Origin: Planctomycetota bacterium
GTDB lineage: Bacteria; Planctomycetota; UBA8742; UBA2392
Length of the DNA stretch: 64,000 nt
Direction: 5' to 3'
NCBI GenBank assembly: GCA_020849795.1
Contig: JADZFR010000036.1
Coordinates: forward strand, 1 to 64,000
Part shown: in pieces, positions 1 through 7,655 of the stretch
Numbering within the stretch: the stretch's first letter is position 1
Layout: the number at the start of each line of letters is the position of its first letter
The notes under the pieces: generated by a model
Seen by the model: only the letters and a program-made list of their open reading frames with translations
What the model was told of the DNA's origin: nothing
The model's database searches: none
Position numbers and translations under genes: made by a program

Positions 1-340
1 AGGATGCAGGAGGCAGGAACTGCAAACCGCAAAACCACTTACGCGCGAAAAATATATTTGGATTCCTAGCGTGCCGCGCCCGTCCCGGGCGCAAATGCGG
101 GCGAGGCGCCCACATCACGTGCGGGCGAGGCGCCAACAACACGTGCGGGCGGGGCGCCCACAACACGTGCGGGCGGGGGCGCCCACAACACTTGCGGGCG
201 CTCAATGGTTGTTTCGCCGAAGCCCCCGGCGCTGGGCCGTGGCTTCGACCGAAACATCTGGTTTGAACTTGCCAGGCAACCGCCACTTCCGCCGGGCAAG
301 CTGCTTGCCAAACTCTGCCCGTCACCGGGACGGAGCTGCT
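1..340. other. Leader region without a convincing gene
   Basis: Apart from the tandem repeat at 96-192, this stretch holds an AT-rich patch at about 43-65 (AAAAATATATTTGG), which could contain a promoter -10 element for the genes starting at 341. An open frame extends upstream of 341 to about 71, but its product is low-complexity repeat sequence, so I treat it as untranslated. The far left is cut by the window edge. Confidence 0.4.
96..192. repeat. Four tandem copies of a 24-bp GC-rich unit
   Basis: The unit (TGCGGGCGAGGCGCCCACAA plus a CACG-like end) repeats head to tail at 96-119, 120-143, 144-167 and 168-192. The last copy carries one extra G, and a partial fifth copy starts at 193. Copies differ at only one to three positions. 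There are no spacers, so this is a minisatellite-like array, not CRISPR. It lies in the leader of the YeeE-like gene. An open frame runs through it on both strands, but the encoded 8-residue repeat looks incidental. Confidence 0.85.
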
Positions 341-763
341 ATGCAATGGCAGGACGTTTGGCCGCCGCTGTTGGGCGGGACTTTGATCGGGCTTTCGGCG
401 GCCGGCTTGCTCGTGCTTACGGGCAAGACCGCCGGCATCAGCGGCATCGTTGACGGCATTCTGCGCGGCGAGCGTGGCGAGCTGGGCTGGAAGCTTGCGT
501 TCGCGCTGGGCCTGGTCATCGGCGGCGTGGTGCTGGCGATTGCCATGCCTTCCGCACTGCCGGCGTCTGCGCCGCGCGCATTGCCGTGGGTGATTGCCGC
601 GGGCCTGTTGGTTGGCTTTGGCACGCGGCTGGGTGGCGGCTGCACCAGCGGCCATGGTGTGTGCGGCATCGGGCGCACGTCGGGCCGGGGGTTTGTCGGA
701 ACTTGCGTGTTCATGGCTGTGGCGGCGCTGACGGTGCTCGTGCTGAAAGGCGTGGAGGCCTGA
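341..763 (+). CDS. YeeE/YedE-family membrane protein, first half (sulfur-compound importer)
   Basis: This 140-residue integral membrane protein belongs to the YeeE/YedE (DUF395, Sul_transp) family, whose characterised member imports thiosulfate. Four hydrophobic segments are visible. The family signature GGGCTSGHGVCG is present near residue 95, with the conserved cysteines thought to relay the sulfur substrate. I start at 341 (MQWQDVW) because sequence upstream is repeat-derived and unlike the family. The next gene follows without a gap (TGA then ATG), and the two products together match the two halves of a full-length YeeE. Transport of a reduced sulfur compound is inferred from the family. 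Confidence 0.85.
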   Translation: MQWQDVWPPLLGGTLIGLSAAGLLVLTGKTAGISGIVDGILRGERGELGWKLAFALGLVIGGVVLAIAMPSALPASAPRALPWVIAAGLLVGFGTRLGGGCTSGHGVCGIGRTSGRGFVGTCVFMAVAALTVLVLKGVEA

Positions 764-1195
764 ATGAAAATCGCGATTGCCTTGATATGCGGAATCGTGT
801 TCGCGCTGGGTCTCGGCATCAGCGGCATGACCTTGCCGACTGTGGTGCTTGGTTTTCTTGATTTCTTTGGCGACTGGAACCCGGCCCTGATGTTCGTGAT
901 GGGCCCGGCTGTGCTGATCTACCTGGTCGCGTGGCGCTTGCGCCGGGGCCGCAAGTCGCCGTTTGGCGCGACGCTGCCTGCCAAGGCGATCCACAAGCAG
1001 GATGCGCGGCTGTATGCCGGTGCCACGCTGTTCGGCATCGGTTGGGGCATCGCCGGCGTGTGCCCCGGCCCCGCGGTCACGAACCTTGCGCGGCCCAGCG
1101 AGTTCACGCTGGCGTTCATGGCCGCGATGCTGGTCGGCATCGCGCTGAGCTTCCTGGTCAAGTCACGCAAGTCAGCCGCCATGAACACCGCATAG
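764..1195 (+). CDS. YeeE/YedE-family membrane protein, second half (DUF6691-type)
   Basis: This 143-residue membrane protein has four hydrophobic segments and a second family motif, GVCPGPA, near residue 98. It starts one base after the stop of the preceding YeeE-like gene, so the two are surely co-transcribed and probably translationally coupled. In related genomes such half-size pairs act as a two-subunit equivalent of single-chain YeeE, sometimes next to rhodaneses or metallo-hydrolases. The substrate is probably thiosulfate or another sulfane-sulfur compound, by family inference only. The next gene is on the opposite strand. Confidence 0.82.
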   Translation: MKIAIALICGIVFALGLGISGMTLPTVVLGFLDFFGDWNPALMFVMGPAVLIYLVAWRLRRGRKSPFGATLPAKAIHKQDARLYAGATLFGIGWGIAGVCPGPAVTNLARPSEFTLAFMAAMLVGIALSFLVKSRKSAAMNTA

Positions 1196-1270
1196 AGCAG
1201 GGCGAGTGCGATCCTCCTTGGACGCACCCGCCCCGTCTTGCGCCCGTCGTGGGGTACGGGCGACAATCCG

Positions 1271-2059
1271 CTATGCAGGCATATGCGGCGTCATCAGCGA
1301 CACCGTAGCACCCGTGGGGTCCATGATGGCTGCCATGCGGCCGACGTTGGGCACGTCCATCGCCGGCATCAACACCTTGCCGCCGGCGGCTTCCACCGCT
1401 TTCAACGTCTTGTCGATATCGGCGACGTGGATGTAGCCCATCCAGTGGCTTGGCACCTCGGCGGGTACTTGCGGTGGCATCTGCATGCCGCCGCCCGCGT
1501 TGCCGTGCTGGTTCTGGAACAGGGTGTACACCATTTCGGGCATGGGCATGTCCATGGTCTTCCAGCCGATCAGCTCGCTGTAGAAGGCCTTGGCACGCTT
1601 GAAGTCGCGGCTCATAAGCTCGACCCACAGAAAGTGGCCGGGCTCCGCGCAGGGCGCCTCCGTGGCATGCTGCTTGAGCGTCATGATGTTGACGAACGCG
1701 CCAGCAGGATCTTGGATCGGCGCGAAGCGGCCCACCTCGGGAATGTCGGTGGGCGGATGCATCACCTTGGCGCCCATGGCCGTGACGCGTCCGGCGGCTT
1801 CGTCAATGTTCTCGACGTCGATGTAATAGCTCCACATGCTGGGCAACTCGCCCCACTCGGGCGTGCTACAGTCCATCAATCCGCCGACGCCCTTGTCGCC
1901 GGCCTTGATCATCCAGTAGGCGCCCGGTGGCCCCCATGGCTCGAACTTCCAGCCCAGCACCTTTGAGTAGAAGGCCTGTGCTGCCTTGTAGTCCTTCGAG
2001 CACAGCTCGAACCAAACAAAGCTGCCGGGCCCGAAAGCCGGATTCGGTTGTTCAGACAT
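1271..2059 (-). CDS. VOC-superfamily protein with two glyoxalase-like domains
   Basis: This 262-residue soluble protein has two vicinal-oxygen-chelate (glyoxalase/bleomycin-resistance) domains, about residues 8-125 and 132-258. Both contain the typical AFYSKVLGW / AFYSELIGW strand and a DPTGA- or DPAGA-like end, so the protein is an internal duplication, as in the bacterial 27-kDa antigen Cfp30B/YdeR-like group. The start at 2059 is supported by a GGGAGAGC ribosome-binding site and by loss of similarity upstream. The family binds small molecules or a metal; no specific substrate can be assigned. Transcription runs toward the YeeE genes, which converge on it. Confidence 0.85.
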   Translation of the reverse strand: MSEQPNPAFGPGSFVWFELCSKDYKAAQAFYSKVLGWKFEPWGPPGAYWMIKAGDKGVGGLMDCSTPEWGELPSMWSYYIDVENIDEAAGRVTAMGAKVMHPPTDIPEVGRFAPIQDPAGAFVNIMTLKQHATEAPCAEPGHFLWVELMSRDFKRAKAFYSELIGWKTMDMPMPEMVYTLFQNQHGNAGGGMQMPPQVPAEVPSHWMGYIHVADIDKTLKAVEAAGGKVLMPAMDVPNVGRMAAIMDPTGATVSLMTPHMPA

Positions 2060-2289
2060 CGCTCTCCCTTTGTGGTTGTACCAGCAACGTATGGCGTGCC
2101 CACGATACGAATCGCCTGCCGAACGTCGGCAGTATTTTCCCGACAGGCCGTACACCCTCAAGGACGACCGACGCGCATCCGGGGATACGCAGAATCTGCA
2201 CGATCTGACTTCACTCTGCTGCCGCGAGTTCAGGCAGGGTTTCGTGCTGCCGGGTGCATCTGCTTGTATCTGCAACCATTTTTGCACAG

Positions 2290-2315
2290 ACCGGCGCGCC
2301 TTGCGGCGCGCCGGT
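2290..2315 (-). terminator. Hairpin downstream of the TlpA-like gene
   Basis: A perfect 11-bp inverted repeat (ACCGGCGCGCC / GGCGCGCCGGT) with a 4-nt loop lies just after the stop codon of the minus-strand thioredoxin gene. No clear U-tract follows on the minus strand, so termination efficiency is uncertain. Confidence 0.6.
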
Positions 2316-2323
2316 TTCACCAC

Positions 2324-3550
2324 TTACTTGCCGCTGTTGGCCGCCAGCGACTCGACACACGCCTTGATCAGCGCGTCGTTGCCGCTGCCGACTGCCACCA
2401 TCGCGATCTTGCCCTGCTGGTTCACGATCACGATGTGCGGGATGCCGCTGACGCCGTAGGCCTTGAAGTCCTCGGCGGCGCCCACCACGAACGGGTAGCT
2501 GATGCCGCTGTTCTTCTTGAACTGGGTCAGGTGCTCAACGTAGGTCTCTTCGGTGATGCCCTTGACGCTTTCGCCCTTGTGCAGGTCGCTGCTGTCCTTG
2601 GGCATGAACCCGTTGGCATAGAAGCGCGTCAAGCCGATTGCCACTACGCCTTTGTCCTTGTTCGCGGTCACGATCTTGTCGATGCCGGGCATTGCGGAGC
2701 GGCAGGGGCCGCACCACGTTGCCCAGAAGTCGATCACTACAACCTTGCCCTTCATGGCCGCCAGCGAAGTGGCTTCGCCGCCGACCCACACCTTGCTGTC
2801 CACGTTCGGCGCGTCTTTGCCCACCAGCCCCGCGCGCATCTTGGCGTCAGACAGTGCGCGGGCGCGCTGGTCGTTGCGCTCAAAGGTCTTGCCATCCAGC
2901 GCCTTGGTGACCTCGTTGTAGCCCTTGATCGCGGCCTCCAGGTCGCCCTTGGCGGCGTAAATGTCGGCCACTTTGATCTGCAGCGACGGCTTGAGCTTCT
3001 CGTCTGCGCCGGCGATCAGTTCATTCAGGCGCTTGATCGTGCGGTCCAGGTCGCCAGTCGCAAGCAACGCCGCCGGCAGGTAGTGCAGCTTGACCCACAT
3101 TCCGTACTGGCTGTCGGGGCGCAGCTTGAGGTGGGCCTCAAGCGCCTTCACCGCTTCTTCCGGGTGTTCTTCTGTCAGTTCGCCGCCCAGCAGCACCAGG
3201 CCCATATCCAGCATCTCGCCGTTTGCCTCGGCGTAGCTGGCCCAGTCGGCTTTGCGCAGCAGCTCAACGAACTCTTTCTGGGTGGCATCGCGCTTGGCGA
3301 TGGCGGCGTCGCGAGCCTCCGTTGCGGCGTCGCCCGCGAGTTCTTTGGCGCGGATCTTGGCCGCAACCGCAGTCAATTCTTTGCTGGCCGCCTGGTACTT
3401 TTCCCACGCGGCGATCACTTTGTCTTCACTGGCCGGCTTTGCTTCAGCGTCCGCTTCTACCGGTCTCTTTGAGTCCTGCGCCAGCATCGGCGTGACGGCA
3501 AATGCCGTCACCAACGCCGCGGCCGGCAACAACCGCATCCAATTCAACAT
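2324..3550 (-). CDS. Exported TlpA-type thioredoxin-fold protein with helical N-terminal region
   Basis: This 408-residue protein has an N-terminal signal peptide (MLNWMRLLPAAALV..., cut near AQDS), a largely helical TPR-like region (about 40-245) and a C-terminal TlpA/AhpC-type thioredoxin domain. The active site is WCGPC at residues 279-283. It is expected to act outside the cytoplasmic membrane as a thiol-disulfide reductase. The start at 3550 follows an AAGGAG site; the longer frame to 3580 would bury the signal peptide. The gene lies 162 bp downstream of the Sec-containing thioredoxin-fold gene on the same strand. Note the reversed architecture: here the thioredoxin domain is C-terminal, in the neighbour it is N-terminal. 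Confidence 0.88.
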   Translation of the reverse strand: MLNWMRLLPAAALVTAFAVTPMLAQDSKRPVEADAEAKPASEDKVIAAWEKYQAASKELTAVAAKIRAKELAGDAATEARDAAIAKRDATQKEFVELLRKADWASYAEANGEMLDMGLVLLGGELTEEHPEEAVKALEAHLKLRPDSQYGMWVKLHYLPAALLATGDLDRTIKRLNELIAGADEKLKPSLQIKVADIYAAKGDLEAAIKGYNEVTKALDGKTFERNDQRARALSDAKMRAGLVGKDAPNVDSKVWVGGEATSLAAMKGKVVVIDFWATWCGPCRSAMPGIDKIVTANKDKGVVAIGLTRFYANGFMPKDSSDLHKGESVKGITEETYVEHLTQFKKNSGISYPFVVGAAEDFKAYGVSGIPHIVIVNQQGKIAMVAVGSGNDALIKACVESLAANSGK

Positions 3551-3668
3551 GCCCAGCTCCTTGAGTTTCGCACCAGACACGGTTTTACGATTGTCGCCGT
3601 GGCAGGGGTCAACAGAACTGAAGAAGTTGTGGAGCGGGTGTGCGCGATGGGCGTTACGCCGCAGCGCT

Positions 3669-3699
3669 CATGGCGTGCCGACTTGGTCGGCACGCCATG
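3669..3699 (-). terminator. Strong hairpin downstream of the Sec-thioredoxin gene
   Basis: A perfect 14-bp inverted repeat (CATGGCGTGCCGAC / GTCGGCACGCCATG) with a 3-nt loop lies 14 bp beyond the stop of the minus-strand gene. There is no U-tract. It may terminate transcription or stabilise the 3' end. Confidence 0.6.
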
Positions 3700-3712
3700 G
3701 CGCGGGACACGT

Positions 3713-4696
3713 CTACTTCATGCGGGCGATGGCTGACTTCGCCGCCTTCACGTACCGATCGTCTTCCGGGCCTTCTTTCACCAATGCCTCGTACTCGGCC
3801 TTGGCGGTTTCGTTGTCGCCGGACTTCTGGGCAATTGCAGCCGCCCAGTACTTGATCTCTTTGAGCCTTTCATGCTTCGGGAAGGCCTCTACCAGCGCCT
3901 TGAGTTCTTTGCGGGCGCCTTCGTGGTCTTCGTTCAGGAACGACTTAATCCGGGCATTCAGGATGCTCGGCTCAAGCGCGCGCTCGTCCTTGGCGCTAAC
4001 CAGGCCGGGCAGCACAGCGTCGTAGACCTTGGCGATTTTGCCGCCAACGTCCTTCTGGTTTTCCTGCGTCATCGTGGCCAGCAAGCCGTCAGCGTACTTG
4101 AGTTGGATGTCTACCCAGCGCTTGTCGTCCGGCTTGACCTTTTCAGCCAGCTTCTCATACAGCGGCAACGCCTTGTCCGCCTTGCCCAGCGCGGCGTAGG
4201 CCTCTGCCAGCTTCATGGCTGCGTCGATGTTTTCGGGGTCTTTTTCGTAGGCAGCTTCGTACTTGGGCAGGTTCTCGAGGCCGTCGGCCACATCGCCGAA
4301 CCACTTGATGGCATCCTTCGGCGTCTGGAACGGTGCGCCCACCTGGCGCATCACTTCGGCGCCCTCGGCGTCGGTGATGATGAAGGTTGGGAACGCCTTT
4401 ACCACGTACTTCTTGAGAATGTCGGGTGCCTTGTCGTCGTACAGCATCACGGGCACGAAACTCTTGCCGATGACTTTTGCGAGTTCTTCGTCTGGCCATA
4501 CGTCACGGGCCAGCGCTTTGCAGGGGCCTCACCACTCGGCGGTGAATTCAATGAACAGGCGCTTGTTGTCGGCCTTTGCCGTTGTCAGCGCCTTGGCGTA
4601 GTCGTCGGTCCACTGCACGCCTTTGGTTTCTTCGGCAAACGCCGGAGACGCCATCAGCGCCAGGGCCAACGCGCCCAGGGTCAACATGGTCTTCAT
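3713..4696 (-). CDS. Selenoprotein: exported thioredoxin-fold protein with Sec in a W-U-G-P-C active site
   Basis: Read through one in-frame TGA (4529-4531), this is a continuous 327-residue protein. It has a signal peptide at 1-21 (MKTMLTLGALALALMASPAFA), a thioredoxin_7-like domain (about 25-150) and a TPR-like helical tail (about 160-327). The TGA codes for residue 56 in EFTAEW-U-GPCKAL, precisely the nucleophilic first cysteine of a WCGPC motif. Both flanks are in one frame and no other stop occurs. A hairpin at 4492-4513 fits a bacterial SECIS. The start at 4696 follows a GGAG site. Conventional calling would give only a fragment starting near 4456. A damaged gene or sequencing error is possible but unlikely given the residue hit. 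It is expected to act as a periplasmic oxidoreductase. Confidence 0.88.
4492..4513 (-). promoter_or_regulatory. Candidate bacterial SECIS element for the TGA at 4529-4531
   Basis: On the minus strand CUGGCC (4513-4508) pairs with GGCCAG (4497-4492) in a perfect 6-bp stem around a 10-nt loop, CGUGACGUAU. The stem begins 16 nt after the UGA and the loop occupies nt 22-31, inside the 16-37 nt window known for bacterial SECIS elements. The second loop base is G, as required by the published consensus. Folding was judged by eye. Confidence 0.7.
4529..4531 (-). other. In-frame UGA read as selenocysteine (residue 56)
   Basis: TCA on the plus strand is TGA in the frame of the thioredoxin-fold gene. 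It is flanked by TGG (Trp) before and GGC-CCC-TGC (Gly-Pro-Cys) after, so it replaces the attacking cysteine of the CxxC site. Confidence 0.85.
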
Positions 4697-4902
4697 GCAA
4701 TCTCCAAGGTTAGGAAATGAGTCCAGACTCTCTATTAAGGAGGCAACAGGCCGCAACGGAAGATGATTTCCGGTTTCTGGGCGCCGGCGTGCAGCAACCC
4801 CACGCCATTCGGCACTTTTTCCCAATCCGCGATGGCAATCGGCGTTTGCTTAAGCGAACATGTTGCGCATTCTGCTTTCGCACATCGGCAAATGGGGGCT
4901 CC

Positions 4903-6432
4903 ATGGCCACAGAAGTCACGCCACGCCTTTACGATGACCAGGTCCGCGAACGACTGCGCGTGCTGGTCAAGACCCGCAGCCAGAGCGACCTGGCCCGCAA
5001 GACCGGCACGCTGGTCAGCACGGTCAACCGCTACCTCAAGTCCACCAAGATTCCCGCCGAGTTCTGCACCAGCGTGATCAGCGGCCTTGGCGTCAACCCC
5101 GCGTGGCTGATGACCGGCGAAGGCACGCCCTACCTGGCCGACGTCAGCGCCGGCACCAGCGAGATGGCCACCAACCTGCTTGAACTGGTTGAAGCCATGA
5201 ACCAGGTCGCGCGCATGAAGCTGGGCGCCTTGACAGGTCAACACCACCTGAAAGTGCTGCGCGAACTCAACGACGCGATCGAACGCTATGAAGCGCTGCG
5301 CGCCGTGTTGAACCGCCGCACGCGCAGCGTGTTCCGCGAACTGCTCGACAACCTGAAAAAGGCGCTCCAGGACATGGACGCCGCCCGTGCCGCGGAAATC
5401 CGCAAGGCCGCGCAACAGGTCAGCCGGCTGTGCGACGACCCGCAGCTCAATGTCGAGTTCGACAGCCTGCAGGAGTTCTACGAGCACATTTTTGGCGACC
5501 AGGTGAAGGCGCTTGAGCTGTCACGCAAGGTCTTCGTGAAGAGCCTGGCCGCCAGCGACGTCACGATGGACAAAGAGCATGCGGCGCTGGCGATTAACCT
5601 GATCGTGAGCCTGCACCGCGCCGACCGCGCCCGCGAAGCCCGGCGCATCTGCCGCGCCACACTGGCCCTGTATGAAGACGTGGGCAAAGAGTGGGGCCGC
5701 TACAAGCAGATCCAGGCCCTGCACGCCGTGCTGAACATCGAGCTTGGCAACCTGCGCGAAGGACTGCGCGACCTGCACGACACCTACCCGGTGCTGCCCG
5801 ACCAGCTCAAGCGCAGCTTCAGCGGCAAGCTGGTCGAGACCATGCTGCTCAGCGGGTTGACGCCTCTGCCCTATGCCACCGCCATCGGCGAAGACCATTC
5901 GTCGAAGGCCGTGGCGCTGGTCCGCTTTGCCGGCTTGATGGAAGAGTGGACGCAACTGTCCCAGATCTACGACCGCTACAAGGGTGACGAGCGCAGCGGG
6001 CTGGCCGACGGCAGCCTGTGGGAAGCGTGGGCACGCGGGCTGGCCGGCGCCACCGGCAACCGCAAGAAGGGAAAAGACGACGCCGACCCGCTGGTCGCTT
6101 TCGAGGCTGCCCTCAGCGCCGAGCGCAACCGCATCGCCGTGCGCCCGACCCAGGACTTCGCGTATTCCGTCGCCGGGGCCAGGCTTGCGCGCGCCGCAGG
6201 CAACGACAAGGCAGCCCGCAAGTACCATGATGAGGCGCAGCAGCGACTGGACACCCTTGACCCGAATGTCAGCCCGCAGATGCTGAGCCTGGCGCAGCAC
6301 TGGGCCAACGCGCTGGCCCTGTACCCCGAGGGCAGCAAAGCCAAGAACGCCGCGGCGCAGCGCGCCATGGCCGACGGCTTTTTTCGCGAGTTCTTTGACA
6401 AGGGGTACGGGACGTACGGTCGATTTCTGTAA
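4903..6432 (+). CDS. HTH transcriptional regulator with TPR-like C-terminal region (paralogue 1)
   Basis: This 509-residue protein has an N-terminal XRE/CI-like helix-turn-helix (about 15-75). It contains the stretch QSDLARKTGTLVSTVNRYLK followed by a GVNPAWLMTGEGTPYL segment typical of phage-repressor-like HTH proteins. The rest is almost wholly helical and TPR-like, probably a sensing or protein-interaction region. The start at 4903 is where similarity to the paralogue at 26180-27652 begins; the two share the whole HTH plus about 130 following residues. It is transcribed divergently from the Sec-thioredoxin gene, with a 206-bp shared upstream region. The ligand and targets are unknown. Confidence 0.8.
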   Translation: MATEVTPRLYDDQVRERLRVLVKTRSQSDLARKTGTLVSTVNRYLKSTKIPAEFCTSVISGLGVNPAWLMTGEGTPYLADVSAGTSEMATNLLELVEAMNQVARMKLGALTGQHHLKVLRELNDAIERYEALRAVLNRRTRSVFRELLDNLKKALQDMDAARAAEIRKAAQQVSRLCDDPQLNVEFDSLQEFYEHIFGDQVKALELSRKVFVKSLAASDVTMDKEHAALAINLIVSLHRADRAREARRICRATLALYEDVGKEWGRYKQIQALHAVLNIELGNLREGLRDLHDTYPVLPDQLKRSFSGKLVETMLLSGLTPLPYATAIGEDHSSKAVALVRFAGLMEEWTQLSQIYDRYKGDERSGLADGSLWEAWARGLAGATGNRKKGKDDADPLVAFEAALSAERNRIAVRPTQDFAYSVAGARLARAAGNDKAARKYHDEAQQRLDTLDPNVSPQMLSLAQHWANALALYPEGSKAKNAAAQRAMADGFFREFFDKGYGTYGRFL

Positions 6433-6657
6433 CTAGAACTCGCCGTCGAACAACGGGATGGTGTTGTCGTAGTCCGACAGCTTCTGGTCGCCGACCAGCT
6501 TGCGCGCGTCGATGTACTCGCCGGTATCGATGTCCAGAAGTTTGGCCGTCAGCGGCAACATGCCGCTGCGAATGCCGTTAATCAGGCTAGACTCTTTGAA
6601 GGGGCCGCGCAATTCGCCCTTCACAAGCACCTTGTATGCCTTGGTCTTTTCCGCCAT
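6433..6657 (-). CDS. Small GYF_2/DUF4339-like protein
   Basis: This 74-residue protein has the pattern YKVLVKGELRGPFKESSLINGIRSG and ends in a DARKLVGD-like segment. The G-P-F motif followed by a short helix and a G-(ML)-L-P turn resembles the GYF_2 (DUF4339) fold, a small protein-interaction module. I start at MAEKTK (6657). Its stop codon abuts the stop of the converging HTH gene. No signal peptide or membrane segment is visible. The specific role is unknown. Confidence 0.65.
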   Translation of the reverse strand: MAEKTKAYKVLVKGELRGPFKESSLINGIRSGMLPLTAKLLDIDTGEYIDARKLVGDQKLSDYDNTIPLFDGEF

Positions 6658-6742
6658 GGCGCCAGTATAAGACAGCGCCAAGCCTGTAGGGAATAGGTTT
6701 CAGTTTGTAGGGTCGCGCCGGTCGCAACGCAAACGAGCAACC

Positions 6743-7597
6743 ATGGCACTGTTCAAGCGAAAGCCCAAACGCCCCCCGCCCTCAGAGCGCCCGTCGCTGG
6801 CGGTGCTGCTTTCACAGTTGCCCGCCTTCGACGAAGCGGCTCTTGCCAAGGCACTGGCCGCCATTGAACCGCTGCGCCTGTACCCCAAGTTCAAGTTCGA
6901 CTTCAAGCCCGACGGCGACGGCGTCATGCACGGCCACGCCGAGTTTGACAGCCACATCGTACGCATGGTGGGGTTTGACGTGCCGGTCCCCGAAGCCGTG
7001 GTCAGCAAGACCATCGACACCAGCGCCTGGCAGGGCGAAGTGCGCGAAGACATGAAGTCGCACCGCGCCCACCTGCTGCTGTTCCACGAAGGCGGCGGCA
7101 AAGACGTGCCCGAGCGCATGATCGCGCTGTACAAACTCGCTGCCGTGCTGGGCGGCGAACAGCTCAGGGGCGTCGTGCACGAAAGCGGCTGGACCAGCGT
7201 GCCGCGCGGAATTGTCGCGGACTTTTTGAAAGCCGACGAACTGGTGATGTTTCGCGAGGGGCTTCCGCCGGTCATTTTCTTCGGCTTCCTGCCGTTCCGC
7301 GATGAAAGTGAAACGTGGTACGCGACCAAGGGCTGCCACATCTTCGGCGTCCCCGACCTGGTGGTGCGCGGCGAAGGCGAAGCCAACAGCGAGGTGATGA
7401 ACCTGTTCCACAACATCTTTCTATACATGGTGCGGCACAAGCTGATTGAAGCCGGGCACACGATGCAGTTCGGCGAGGAGTTGTTCCTGAAGTTTGAGGC
7501 ATTGCCGGAAAGCCACGAGCACTACGATTACTTGAAGGGCGCAGACGTCACGCTGCTGTTGAAGCGAATCACCAGGGAAGAGATCAACAGCGCTTAG
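6743..7597 (+). CDS. DUF4261 domain-containing protein
   Basis: This 284-residue soluble protein has a basic N-terminus (MALFKRKPKR). Its body contains the DUF4261-type features MIALYKLAAVLGG, a central ESGWTSVP stretch and a C-terminal FGEELFLKFEALPE-like segment. The family is found across bacteria with no established biochemical role, sometimes near secretion or stress genes. It is transcribed divergently from the GYF_2-like gene, with 85 bp between the starts, and is followed by the copper ATPase after a 58-bp gap. No catalytic motif is evident to me. Confidence 0.65.
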   Translation: MALFKRKPKRPPPSERPSLAVLLSQLPAFDEAALAKALAAIEPLRLYPKFKFDFKPDGDGVMHGHAEFDSHIVRMVGFDVPVPEAVVSKTIDTSAWQGEVREDMKSHRAHLLLFHEGGGKDVPERMIALYKLAAVLGGEQLRGVVHESGWTSVPRGIVADFLKADELVMFREGLPPVIFFGFLPFRDESETWYATKGCHIFGVPDLVVRGEGEANSEVMNLFHNIFLYMVRHKLIEAGHTMQFGEELFLKFEALPESHEHYDYLKGADVTLLLKRITREEINSA

Positions 7598-7655
7598 CCA
7601 CAAGCGCCTGATTTTTGCTGGAATCCGGAGTTCACTACGGTGTTGTTATGTCTGC

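Noticed and set aside
96..192. CRISPR array
   Set aside because: The copies are directly adjacent without spacers and there are no cas genes.
2048..3472. Long plus-strand open frame opposite the TlpA-like gene
   Set aside because: The opposite frame encodes a clear thioredoxin protein with signal peptide and ribosome-binding site; this one lacks both.
3713..4696. TGA as a general sense codon (alternative genetic code)
   Set aside because: TGA ends many genes here at the expected positions (for example 761-763, 13969-13971, 20886-20888), so general reassignment is excluded; only the cysteine-site TGAs are exceptions.
3713..4825. The broken thioredoxin gene as a pseudogene or a sequencing error
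   Set aside because: Cannot be fully excluded, but the TGA falls exactly at a catalytic Cys, the rest is intact, a SECIS-like hairpin follows, and a second gene shows the same pattern.
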